From an uncultured Slackia sp. (lineage in GTDB: Bacteria > Actinomycetota > Coriobacteriia > Coriobacteriales > Eggerthellaceae), in contig NZ_CALUMA010000026.1 in NCBI RefSeq assembly GCF_944321625.1, positions 1 through 62,920 of the forward strand: DNA of 62,920 nt, written 5' to 3'. Positions 7,527 through 15,392 of the stretch are shown in pieces. The notes beneath the pieces were generated by a model, which did no database searches, was not told where the DNA came from, and saw only the letters and a program-made list of their open reading frames with translations. The position numbers were made by a program, and so were the translations under genes. Position 1 is the stretch's first letter. Each line of letters begins with the position of its first letter.

Positions 7527-8930
7527 GTGGAAAGAACCAGGATTGCGCAGCTTTTTGCCGATGCCGAATCGCTGGGCGGCACCACTGTTACCGTTGCCGG
7601 TTGGGTGCGCTCGGTGCGCGACATGAAGAATTTCGGCTTCGTCACCGTCAACGACGGCAGCTGCTTTAAGGATCTGCAGGTGGTCATGAGCCGCGATACG
7701 CTGGCGAATTATGACGAAATCGCCCACCAGGTCGCCGGTGCGGCCGTCATTTGCACGGGCGAGGTCAAGCTTACGCCCGATGCGCCGCAGCCCTTCGAGC
7801 TGACCGCCGCGACCATTGAGGTGGCGGGTGCCTCTGCGGGCGACTATCCGCTGCAGAAGAAGCGCACCACGCCGGAGTTCCTGCGCACGCAGCAGCACCT
7901 TCGTCCGCGCACTAACCTGTTCCGCGCGGTGTTCCGCATTCGCTCGGTGGCGGCGCACGCCATCCACACGTTCTTCCAGGATCGCGGCTTCGTGTATGTG
8001 AACACGCCCATCATCACCACGTCCGACTGCGAGGGCGCGGGCGAGATGTTCCACGTGACTACGCTTGACCTGGCGAACGTTCCGAAGAACGACGACGGAA
8101 CCGTGGACTACACGCAGGACTTCTTCGGCAAACCGGCAAGCCTGACTGTATCGGGCCAGCTCAATGCCGAGAATTTTGCGATGGCGTTCGGCGATGTGTA
8201 CACGTTTGGCCCCACGTTCCGCGCGGAGAACTCCAATACGGCGCGCCATGCGGCCGAGTTCTGGATGATTGAGCCTGAGATTGCCTTCGCCGATCTCGAG
8301 GACGATATGAACCTCGCCGAGGACATGCTCAAGTTCGTCATTCGCTACGTGATGGAAAAGTGCCCCGACGAGCTCAATATGCTCAATAAGTTCGTGGACA
8401 AGGGCCTGCTCGATCGCCTCACGCATGTGGCGAGCTCCGATTTCGCGCGCGTGACCTATACCGAGGCCATTGAGATTCTGGAGGCGGCGGTCGCTAAGGG
8501 GCAGAAGTTCGAGTTCCCGGTGAGCTGGGGCATCGATCTGCAGACCGAGCATGAGCGCTACCTCACCGAGCAGCACTTCAAGAAGCCTACGTTCGTGACC
8601 GACTACCCGGTGGAGATCAAGGCCTTCTATATGCGCCTGAACGATGACGGCAAGACGGTTGCCGCGGCTGACTGCCTGGTGCCCGGCATCGGCGAGATCG
8701 TGGGCGGCAGCCAGCGCGAGGAGCGCTTGGACGTCCTTGAACGCCGCATCTCTGAGCTGGGGATGGATCCCGAGCAGTACAAGTACTACTGCGATCTGCG
8801 TCGTTTCGGCACCTGCAAGCATGCGGGCTTCGGTCTGGGCTTCGAGCGCCTGGTGATGTACCTGACCGGCGTGAGCAACATCCGCGACGTCATCCCGCAT
8901 CCCCGCACCGTGGGCAACGCAGAGTTCTAA
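7527..8930 (+). CDS. asnS: Asparaginyl-tRNA synthetase
   Basis: The 467-residue class IIb synthetase has the usual family length. An N-terminal OB-fold anticodon-binding domain ([26 protein letters not shown]) is followed by the catalytic core with motif 1 ([17 protein letters not shown]), motif 2 ([25 protein letters not shown]) and motif 3 ([15 protein letters not shown]). The [18 protein letters not shown] signature favours AsnRS over AspRS or LysRS. The enzyme charges tRNAAsn with asparagine in the cytoplasm. The start is a GTG at 7527 behind AAAAGGAG. An upstream in-frame ATG at 7479 would add an unconserved tail. Confidence 0.95.
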   Translation: MERTRIAQLFADAESLGGTTVTVAGWVRSVRDMKNFGFVTVNDGSCFKDLQVVMSRDTLANYDEIAHQVAGAAVICTGEVKLTPDAPQPFELTAATIEVAGASAGDYPLQKKRTTPEFLRTQQHLRPRTNLFRAVFRIRSVAAHAIHTFFQDRGFVYVNTPIITTSDCEGAGEMFHVTTLDLANVPKNDDGTVDYTQDFFGKPASLTVSGQLNAENFAMAFGDVYTFGPTFRAENSNTARHAAEFWMIEPEIAFADLEDDMNLAEDMLKFVIRYVMEKCPDELNMLNKFVDKGLLDRLTHVASSDFARVTYTEAIEILEAAVAKGQKFEFPVSWGIDLQTEHERYLTEQHFKKPTFVTDYPVEIKAFYMRLNDDGKTVAAADCLVPGIGEIVGGSQREERLDVLERRISELGMDPEQYKYYCDLRRFGTCKHAGFGLGFERLVMYLTGVSNIRDVIPHPRTVGNAEF

Positions 8931-8980
8931 GGGTTCCGCCGCCCTGCGAGTAACGAAACTAACAACATAAAGATAAAAAG

Positions 8981-9006
8981 GAAGGGCCCTGTGGGGCCCT
9001 TCTCTA
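8981..9006. terminator. Bidirectional Rho-independent terminator
   Basis: The stem GAAGGGCCC with GGGCCCTTC and a very short loop is followed by TCTCTAT on the plus strand. On the minus strand the run following the stem is CTTTTTATCTTT. It lies between asnS and the convergent PurF-like gene and probably ends both transcripts. Confidence 0.8.
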
Positions 9007-9031
9007 TGACGTATTTCGCGCGTGTTGGCTT

Positions 9032-10456
9032 TTACTCCTTGCCGTCCCAGCAGTAGGTGCACACCTTCGTGGGATCGATGCCTATGGCCTCGAGCAGGCC
9101 GGGAAGGCTCTGGTAGCCGAGCGAGTCGAAGCCCATCTGCTCGCAGATGCTTTTGAGCAGGCATTTGCCGCGCTCGGTGGAGCTGTCGGCGTATTCGTCG
9201 ATATGCTTCACGCCCTCTTCGCCTTCAAGCTCGTCGATCACGCGACGCGCGATGAGGTCCATGTCCGACTTGCCGCGCGAGAAGCTCAGGTACTTGCAGC
9301 TGAACATGATGGGCGGGCAGGCGGAGCGCATGTGCACCTCTTTGGCGCCGGCGTCATAGAGGAAATCCACCGTTTCGCGCAGCTGCGTGCCGCGCACGAT
9401 GGAGTCATCCACCAAAAGCAGCTTTTTGCCGTCGATGAGCTCGGGCACGGGAATCTGCTTCATCTTGGCAACGCGATTGCGCACCTCCTGGTTGGCGGGC
9501 ATGAACGAACGCGGCCAGGTGGGTGTGTATTTGATGAACGGGCGGCCGAACGGCTGGCCGGATTCGGTGGCGTAGCCAATGCCATGAGGCAGGCCGGAGT
9601 CGGGCACGCCGGCCACGTAGTCCACCTGCGGAAGCGTGCCGGCCTCCGCCTCGTCGCGCGCCATGATGGCGCCGTTACGGTAGCGCATGACTTCGACGTT
9701 CACGCCTTCGTAATTGGAGTTGGGGTAGCCGTAGTACACCCAGAGGAACGCGCAGATCTTCATGTCGTCGCCGGCGGGGGCGATGGTCTCGTAGCCGTCG
9801 GGCTTCACGCGCACGATCTCCGCGGGGCCGAGCTCGTATTCGTCATCGTAGCCCAGCTTGTGGTATGCGAAGCTCTCGAACGCCACGCAATGGCCCTCGT
9901 CGTTCTTGCCGATGAGCACAGGCAAGCGGCCCATCTTGTCGCGTGCGGCAATAATGTCGCCCTCGGCGGTCATGATGAGCAGCGTGAGCGATCCGTCGAT
10001 GGCATCCTGGGCGTATTTGATGCCCGAGACGAAATCGTCCTTCTGCGTGATCAGCGCGGCGATGAGCTCGGTGTCGTTCACCTTGCCTGATCCCATGGCC
10101 ATGAACTGGCGCTTGCCGCCCTCGAAGCAGGAGTCAATCAGCTCATTGGCGTTGTTGATGGCGCTTACCGTGGTGATGGCGAAGGTGCCCAGATGCGAGC
10201 GCACCAGCAGAGGCTGGGGGTCGGTGTCGCTGATGCAGCCGATGCCCGCGTTGCCGTGGAAGCCGTTCAGGTCGTCTTCGAACTTAGTGCGAAACGGCGT
10301 GTTCTCGATGGAGTGAATCTCGCGCTGGAAGGTTCCGTTTCCTCCGCAGAACACCATGCCTGCGTTCTTCGTGCCCAGGTGGGAGTGATAGTCCACGCCA
10401 AAGAACACGTCCAGAACCACGTCGCGTTTTGACGTAGCGCCAAAAAATCCGCCCAT
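9032..10456 (-). CDS. Amidophosphoribosyltransferase-like protein lacking the catalytic cysteine
   Basis: The 474-residue protein is collinear with PurF: an N-terminal Ntn-type glutaminase-like domain and a C-terminal type I phosphoribosyltransferase with an intact PRPP loop (KKLLLVDDSIVRGTQ), followed by the CTYCWDGKE tail. PurF makes 5-phosphoribosylamine from PRPP and glutamine in purine synthesis. Here the invariant start MCG is MGG, so the nucleophilic Cys is absent, and the HRGQEGAG and GHTRY motifs are also changed (HLGTKNAG; GIGCISDTDPQP). The glutaminase half is therefore probably inactive. I recall similar MGGFFG proteins in other gut anaerobes, so this is a subfamily and not a sequencing error. 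An ammonia-dependent PurF or a different phosphoribosyltransferase are both possible. Confidence 0.8.
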   Translation of the reverse strand: MGGFFGATSKRDVVLDVFFGVDYHSHLGTKNAGMVFCGGNGTFQREIHSIENTPFRTKFEDDLNGFHGNAGIGCISDTDPQPLLVRSHLGTFAITTVSAINNANELIDSCFEGGKRQFMAMGSGKVNDTELIAALITQKDDFVSGIKYAQDAIDGSLTLLIMTAEGDIIAARDKMGRLPVLIGKNDEGHCVAFESFAYHKLGYDDEYELGPAEIVRVKPDGYETIAPAGDDMKICAFLWVYYGYPNSNYEGVNVEVMRYRNGAIMARDEAEAGTLPQVDYVAGVPDSGLPHGIGYATESGQPFGRPFIKYTPTWPRSFMPANQEVRNRVAKMKQIPVPELIDGKKLLLVDDSIVRGTQLRETVDFLYDAGAKEVHMRSACPPIMFSCKYLSFSRGKSDMDLIARRVIDELEGEEGVKHIDEYADSSTERGKCLLKSICEQMGFDSLGYQSLPGLLEAIGIDPTKVCTYCWDGKE

Positions 10457-10710
10457 ATTGACCCCTTTTGTCGTTTGCCGTCGGCATTAGCCGAAAAAAT
10501 AAAGTATACGGCTTAGCGCGCCTTTCGTGCGCTGGGCTCGTCAGAAAGTTTTACTCTGTCGCTATTTTCCACGAACGCGTGGATGAAACGGTGGCGAAGG
10601 GGCCAAGGTATTTGAACGGGGATCAAGAACATAATGAAGCTGATAGCTGCCCCGTCAGCGCTGCGCGAAAACGGGACGCATCGGTCTCTCGCGCGGGAAG
10701 AGGCGCATCG

Positions 10711-11121
10711 CTACCCGTTGTTATTATTATTGTTGTTATTGTTATTGTTTGTGTACAGGCCAAAGTCGCCGCTGTCTTCGCCATCGTCGTACGTGGCCGT
10801 ATCGCTCCCTGCGGTTGTGGTGTTGCTCACGCTACGGTAGGTTTTGGGCTGCTCGCCCGGGGCGCTTACGATTTGGGCGAAATCGCATGTGAGGGTGATG
10901 GAGTCGAAATCGTTGCGGATGGGGGAGATGGGCATGGTGAGGGCTACCGCCCCCGCTCCTGTTACGAACATGAGGAACTGACGGTTGGTGCAGATATAGT
11001 TGCGTTTGTTCTGCATCAAGAAATCCGTCATTTTGCGTGCGGTGTCGCTGTTGATGCCGTGCACGTACGATTGCAGCGCCATGCAGCGCTTCATTGTTTT
11101 GCGTCGTTTGAAGAATGCCAT
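10711..11121 (-). CDS. Small poly-asparagine-tailed protein, candidate radical SAM substrate
   Basis: I do not recognise this 136-residue protein. Its N-terminus is strongly basic (MAFFKRRKTMKRCMALQSY), followed by a helical part (ARKMTDFLMQNKRNYICTNRQF), one hydrophobic glycine-containing stretch (LMFVTGAGAVALTMPIS), a beta-like middle (DSITLTCDFAQIVSAP), a Ser/Thr/Asp-rich linker (TAGSDTATYDDGEDSGDFG), and a C-terminal run of eleven Asn plus Gly. It starts 10 bases after the radical SAM gene stops, with GGAGGAG in that gap, so the two form an operon. The layout of leader-like body plus low-complexity tail fits a RiPP precursor. A membrane-anchored partner protein is the alternative. Confidence 0.65.
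   Translation of the reverse strand: MAFFKRRKTMKRCMALQSYVHGINSDTARKMTDFLMQNKRNYICTNRQFLMFVTGAGAVALTMPISPIRNDFDSITLTCDFAQIVSAPGEQPKTYRSVSNTTTAGSDTATYDDGEDSGDFGLYTNNNNNNNNNNNG
10717..10749 (-). repeat. AAY trinucleotide tract encoding eleven asparagines
   Basis: Eleven consecutive Asn codons read from the minus strand: six AAC and five AAT, in irregular order. Mixed codons mean that it is not a pure microsatellite, so the amino acid run itself may be selected. Unit gain or loss would change tail length without a frameshift. Confidence 0.9.
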
Positions 11122-11131
11122 GCTCTCCTCC

Positions 11132-12967
11132 TTATACCTGTGGCCGGGCGCCGTAAGCGGGGCAAGCGTCGATTTCTTCCCCTGGGTCGTCCTTATCATC
11201 GTCGCAGGTGAACTCAATGTTTTGAAACGGCAGATTAATGGTTTGGATGTGGTAATACGCGTTGTCGCGGTGTTTCGCGTAATGCCTGTCGCGCAGTGCG
11301 GAGGTGGTGGCGAACAGGTTGTTCGGGCGTTCGCGCGAGAATTCATCCCAGTAGGCGGCAAGCAGCGGCCCCAGCTCGAAGCGGTAGCAGTCGGGGTCGT
11401 CGGACGGGCGCGACGCCAGGGTGTCGAAAAATACCTGGTGGGTTGCCACGTGGCGCTGCTTGGTGCGCCCCTCGTCGCCGTAGGTCACGGTGTTGCCCGA
11501 AAGCAGCATGAGGTAGAGCGCATTGTTCACGGGCCATCGGCACGCTGCTTCCATGATGTCCTTTCGGATATACAGGGCGACATCGCTGTTCTTCGAGAGC
11601 GCGATAATCGTACGCTCGGGGCGTAGCACCTGGGATTTCATGGCGAACGATGCGCCATCGGCGACAAGGCGGAATGCCTCGTCGTCGAACACGCCTTCGA
11701 GCGCCGGGTCCTGTGCGACAATCTCGCGCAACGAGGGCATTCTGTCGGTGAGCGCGGGACGCTCGATGGTGAGGAGCGATGCCGTTTGGGCGGGGCGCAT
11801 CGCGGCTGCGTATCGGTAGGCGTCAGAGCGCGGGTTGCGGCTGGGCGGGTAGAGGTGTGGGTGGTCATGGTAGATTGCCTGCTGGAGCTTGCAGGTGTAG
11901 GAAGCGCCGCTTTTGTACAGGCGTTTTACGAAGGGGCATCCGGTTTTGCACAGGTACAAATAGGGGCATGCAACGCACTCCTCGGGGATGGGGGCAGCGT
12001 TGTGGGCGGCGAAAATCTTCGTACGTGCCGTTTGCAGAACGTCTTCGACGGAGTCTTTGAGCAGGTTGCCGTAATGGAATTCCTCGTGCCCCTGTCCGCG
12101 TACGCATGACCATACGTCTCCCGAGGCATCGGCGAGCATAAACTTATCGCCGCAGTTATCGCATCCCGTGCAATAGGCGGGAGTAAACTCGGCAAACCAT
12201 GCGCCGTTCACCCCGTCATTCAGATCGGTGCCGTCGAATTCTTCATGCATGCGGCGGTAAAACGCCACCTGTTCTTCATGGGTGAGCGGAGTGAGGGGGC
12301 AGCGTTCGTCGGCGAACCCAATCATGAAGTTGAAGTCATTCATGTCCAGACAGGTGTGCTCGTGGAGGTAGCGGACGTCTTTCACAATCTCGTCTATGCG
12401 CTCGAAATGCTCGTGGAAGATTGTTGCCGACGCTTTCTTGCGGTTGGGAAGGCCCTCCAGCAGTTTCAGGTTGTCCAGGATGCGCTGCAGGGTGGGTTGA
12501 TTGCCGGCGGTGCGACGGAATTGTTCGTGCAGCGAGAAAGGCAGGTCAAGGCTTCCGCTCATCGATACGTTGTAGCGCTCAATTGCTTCTATGTGGCGGT
12601 CGATGGCGTAAAGATTCGTTTTGATGTGGGGCCTACCCGCCTTGAAACCCGCCTCCGTGATAATCCGGCCGTTCTCGCGGTAATACGCATCGATATAGGA
12701 GACGAGGCTGGCGAAGTCCTCGCGCGGCAGGCAGGTGACCTCGCCGCCGTGCAGGCTGAGCGTGAAGGGCACTACGTTCGCCTCGCGAAGTTTGGTTACG
12801 ATGGCATCGAGCGTTTCCGAGGGATTCGCGAACGATCGCGTTGCCGGACCGCTGTCGTGCTCGAGGTAACAATAGCCACAGCGCAGGTTGCATTCTTGCG
12901 TGGGAACATAGAGCAGATGGACGAACCGAGGAATGGAGCCCCGCATGTCACGTTCGATGTCTTGCAT
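11132..12967 (-). CDS. Radical SAM/SPASM peptide maturase-like protein
   Basis: The 611-residue protein has the radical SAM cluster CNLRCGYC (Cys26, Cys30, Cys33) and SLHGGEVT as the SAM-binding glycine motif. A SPASM domain follows with CTGCDNCGDKF, WSCVRGQGHE, CVACPYLYLCKTGCP and YTCKL, which can ligate two more Fe-S clusters. Such enzymes modify peptides or mature sulfatases. No sulfatase is nearby, and the adjacent gene encodes a small poly-Asn protein. About 230 residues after the SPASM domain form an extra C-terminal domain that I do not recognise (rich in aromatic and His residues, ending in an acidic TCDDDKDDPGEE patch). GGGAGGC precedes the ATG at 12967. The reaction catalysed is unknown. 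Confidence 0.85.
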   Translation of the reverse strand: MQDIERDMRGSIPRFVHLLYVPTQECNLRCGYCYLEHDSGPATRSFANPSETLDAIVTKLREANVVPFTLSLHGGEVTCLPREDFASLVSYIDAYYRENGRIITEAGFKAGRPHIKTNLYAIDRHIEAIERYNVSMSGSLDLPFSLHEQFRRTAGNQPTLQRILDNLKLLEGLPNRKKASATIFHEHFERIDEIVKDVRYLHEHTCLDMNDFNFMIGFADERCPLTPLTHEEQVAFYRRMHEEFDGTDLNDGVNGAWFAEFTPAYCTGCDNCGDKFMLADASGDVWSCVRGQGHEEFHYGNLLKDSVEDVLQTARTKIFAAHNAAPIPEECVACPYLYLCKTGCPFVKRLYKSGASYTCKLQQAIYHDHPHLYPPSRNPRSDAYRYAAAMRPAQTASLLTIERPALTDRMPSLREIVAQDPALEGVFDDEAFRLVADGASFAMKSQVLRPERTIIALSKNSDVALYIRKDIMEAACRWPVNNALYLMLLSGNTVTYGDEGRTKQRHVATHQVFFDTLASRPSDDPDCYRFELGPLLAAYWDEFSRERPNNLFATTSALRDRHYAKHRDNAYYHIQTINLPFQNIEFTCDDDKDDPGEEIDACPAYGARPQV

Positions 12968-13095
12968 GCGCCGCCTCCCTGGCTAGGATGGGAACGCATC
13001 CAAGTATAGGGCGCGCGCATGGCGAAGCGCGAAGGCCTTGCGCTGTTTGACGAGAATTTTGCTTGCTAGGAGGCGGCTCGGGTGTTTTCTCGCGA

Positions 13096-14274
13096 TTACT
13101 GCTCCGGGCTCACGTAACTCTGGTCGATGGTGATTTTGCAGATGGCTTGCGGGTGTTCGGCGGAAACAAGCGTCGAGATGCGTCCGCGCAGCTCCTCGTC
13201 GCTCATGTCGAAATCGGCCGGTTTCACGCAGTCGAAGATCACGTTGGTGTGCGTGGGGCCGGGCACGGTGCGCAGGTCGTGAATGGAGAGGCGCGCGTCT
13301 ATCGTCTTCACTAGGGCGTTGATCTGGTTGCGCAGGTCTTTCACCTCGGGGTCGTCGGTCACGATGGGGTCGTAGTGCAGCGTGACGATGAGTCCGTCGT
13401 TCTCCTTGAAATCCTGTTCGATGTTGTCGATGAGGTCGTGGCTCTCCATGGGGTCCGCCTCGGCGGCCATCTCCACGTGGGCGCTTGCGAACTGGCGGCC
13501 CGGGCCGTAGTCGTGCACCATCAGGTCGTGCGTGCCCAGCACGCCGGGGTAGCTCAGGATTTTGCTCTGGATGTGGCTCACCAGTGCGGGGTCGGGTGCC
13601 TGACCGAGCAGCGGGTTCACGGTGTCGCGCACCAGCAACGCGCCGCTGTACACGATGAACGCACCCACAGCGATGCCCACGATGCCGTCCAGGTCGACGT
13701 CCGTCAGGTGCGAGATGATGGCGCACACCAGCACGACGCCCGTGGAAATCACGTCGTTGCGGGAATCCACCGCGGTGGCTTCGAGCGTGGTGGACGAAAT
13801 GCGGCGCCCAATGGTGCGGTTGAACACCGACATCCAGAGCTTCACCAGGATGGAGAGCACCAGCACGGCTACCACGGCCAGGCTGAACTCGGTGGCGATG
13901 GGGTTGAGCACCTTGTCGAGCGAGGTCTGGATGAGCTCCACGCCGATGATCACGATGACCACGGCAACGGCAAGACCGGAGAGGTATTCGTAGCGCCCGT
14001 GACCGTAGGGGTGGCCGGGGTCGGCCGGCTTGCTTGCCAGCTTGAAGCCCAGCAGGCTGATCACGTTGCTCGCCGCGTCGGAGAGGTTGTTCAAGGCATC
14101 GGCAATGATGGACACCGAACCGGCAATCAGGCCGATGGCTCCCTTGCCCAGGCACAGAGCGATATTGCAGATGATGCCAACGATGCCCGCGAACTGCCCG
14201 TATCGTGTACGCACCGCGGGGTCTTCCGCATCCTCGTACCCTTTGACGAAGTGTCGCACCAGCCATTCGGTCAC
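13096..14274 (-). CDS. Cation diffusion facilitator family transporter
   Basis: The 392-residue protein has six predicted membrane spans and then a cytoplasmic domain. Membrane metal-site residues are visible in SVSIIADALNNLSDAASNVI (first site, Asp) and in TALEATAVDSRNDVIST-type sequence (here TTLEATAVDSRNDVIST). The PGHPYGHGRYEYLS segment is the usual family loop. CDF proteins export Zn2+, Mn2+, Fe2+ or similar ions in exchange for protons. Here the cytoplasmic domain is unusually long (about 180 residues against about 90), with repeated-looking beta-alpha units around VHDYGPGRQFASAHVEM and VPGPTHTNVIFDCV. The start is taken at a GTG (14274) behind GAGGAGC. Confidence 0.88.
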   Translation of the reverse strand: MTEWLVRHFVKGYEDAEDPAVRTRYGQFAGIVGIICNIALCLGKGAIGLIAGSVSIIADALNNLSDAASNVISLLGFKLASKPADPGHPYGHGRYEYLSGLAVAVVIVIIGVELIQTSLDKVLNPIATEFSLAVVAVLVLSILVKLWMSVFNRTIGRRISSTTLEATAVDSRNDVISTGVVLVCAIISHLTDVDLDGIVGIAVGAFIVYSGALLVRDTVNPLLGQAPDPALVSHIQSKILSYPGVLGTHDLMVHDYGPGRQFASAHVEMAAEADPMESHDLIDNIEQDFKENDGLIVTLHYDPIVTDDPEVKDLRNQINALVKTIDARLSIHDLRTVPGPTHTNVIFDCVKPADFDMSDEELRGRISTLVSAEHPQAICKITIDQSYVSPEQ

Positions 14275-14794
14275 GCTTTTTGCTCCTCTCGCGAAATAAG
14301 TGCTGTCGTTTTTCGGGCACCGATGCAATGTGCGATGTGCCGTTATCCTCCAAACGCAAGGATGATGCGCGGTGTGTCATCGCTCTCAAAGCGGTAAAGT
14401 GCCCGAAGCTGCATGCTAGCCTGGGGCGCAACTCTGTTTGGAGTCTGACGCAAGTGTAGTCGTTTAGGGCGAGTCATGCTCGAAATAAAGGGCGCGTGCA
14501 AGATAAATGCGATTTCGTGGACGGTATTTCGATTTTCCCGGTTGGAAGAGAGGTATTGAACTGTTGCCCGAGAAGCAGTATTGCATCGAAAACATTGACG
14601 ACCTGGGGATATGGGAGATGCTCTCGATTATCGTATGCCGGATTTCTTTACCGGGGAGCGCAAAACGAGGGGGAGTGCCGTGTATTCGCCGGGAAAATCG
14701 CAAAAACGTCCACGAAATCGGTTCTCGCTGTCCGAAGGGACTGTCAAAGCGTAGGTGGATGGTGCCTGGAACGTATCGTGGATGACGCTCGGAG
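14275..14794. other. Gene-poor stretch, possible degraded reading frame
   Basis: No convincing gene lies here. Bases 14507-14640 on the plus strand can be read as RGRYFDFPGWKRGIELLPEK followed by more protein-like sequence, but there is no clear ribosome site, and after 14640 the frame loses coding character. It may be a gene remnant. Composition is lower in GC than the flanks. Confidence 0.3.
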
Positions 14795-15319
14795 TCACAT
14801 CGTGACCGTATGCAGCGGCTTGTACCGGGCGCCTTCGGGGGTGAGCTCGCTTTTGTACACGGTGACGCGCAGGGCCTCGTCGTCATGCGGGAAGGGGAGG
14901 GCGGGCAGCGCGGTGCGCGAGAGCCGGGCACGACGGGCGAGCGTGATATGGGGCTTGAACCCTTTCTTGTCGAATGCGATGCCGCGGACGTCGAGCTGTT
15001 CGCGTATGCGGGAAGCGAGCGCCATGAGCTCGGGCGCTTCGGCGAGCCCCATCCACAGCGTGGCGTCGTTCTTGCGACCGAACGTGCCCAATCCGCTGCA
15101 CGAGAGCCTGATGGGAGCGGTATCGTTACAAGCAGCTTCGGTTGCCGCGATGGCAAGCTGGAGGTCGCGTTCGTCGATGTCGCCCAAAAACGCCAGCGTC
15201 AGATGATAACTCTCCGGCTTCATGAAACGCCCCTCGACGTGGTCGCGCAACGCACGGGCGAGTGCGGCGGTCTCATCCGCGAAATCCTCGGGCAAATCGA
15301 GCGCTATGAACGTTCTCAT
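14795..15319 (-). CDS. thpR: RNA 2',3'-cyclic phosphodiesterase / 2'-5' RNA ligase
   Basis: The 174-residue protein carries the two HxTx motifs of the 2H phosphoesterase superfamily: YHLTLAFLGD near residue 42 and FKPHITLARR near residue 128. This arrangement and the MRTFIALDLP opening match ThpR/LigT. The enzyme opens 2',3'-cyclic phosphates on RNA and in vitro joins tRNA halves by a 2'-5' bond. The ATG at 15319 has AAGGAGC upstream. It is divergent from the Ski2-like helicase, with 73 bases between the starts, so the two RNA genes may share a regulatory region. Confidence 0.88.
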   Translation of the reverse strand: MRTFIALDLPEDFADETAALARALRDHVEGRFMKPESYHLTLAFLGDIDERDLQLAIAATEAACNDTAPIRLSCSGLGTFGRKNDATLWMGLAEAPELMALASRIREQLDVRGIAFDKKGFKPHITLARRARLSRTALPALPFPHDDEALRVTVYKSELTPEGARYKPLHTVTM

Positions 15320-15392
15320 GACGGCTCCTTTCGTCGTCGCTTTGCAGGATATAATACGGCAGATCAGAGATTGCAAGAGAGAGCAGGATGCC

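Noticed and set aside
6666-9164. An 832-codon open frame on the minus strand running across asnS
   Set aside because: Only its last 166 codons look like protein (the YbaK-type gene). The rest is the mirror of a conserved synthetase gene, with His/Arg/Gln-rich sequence typical of antisense frames in GC-rich DNA.
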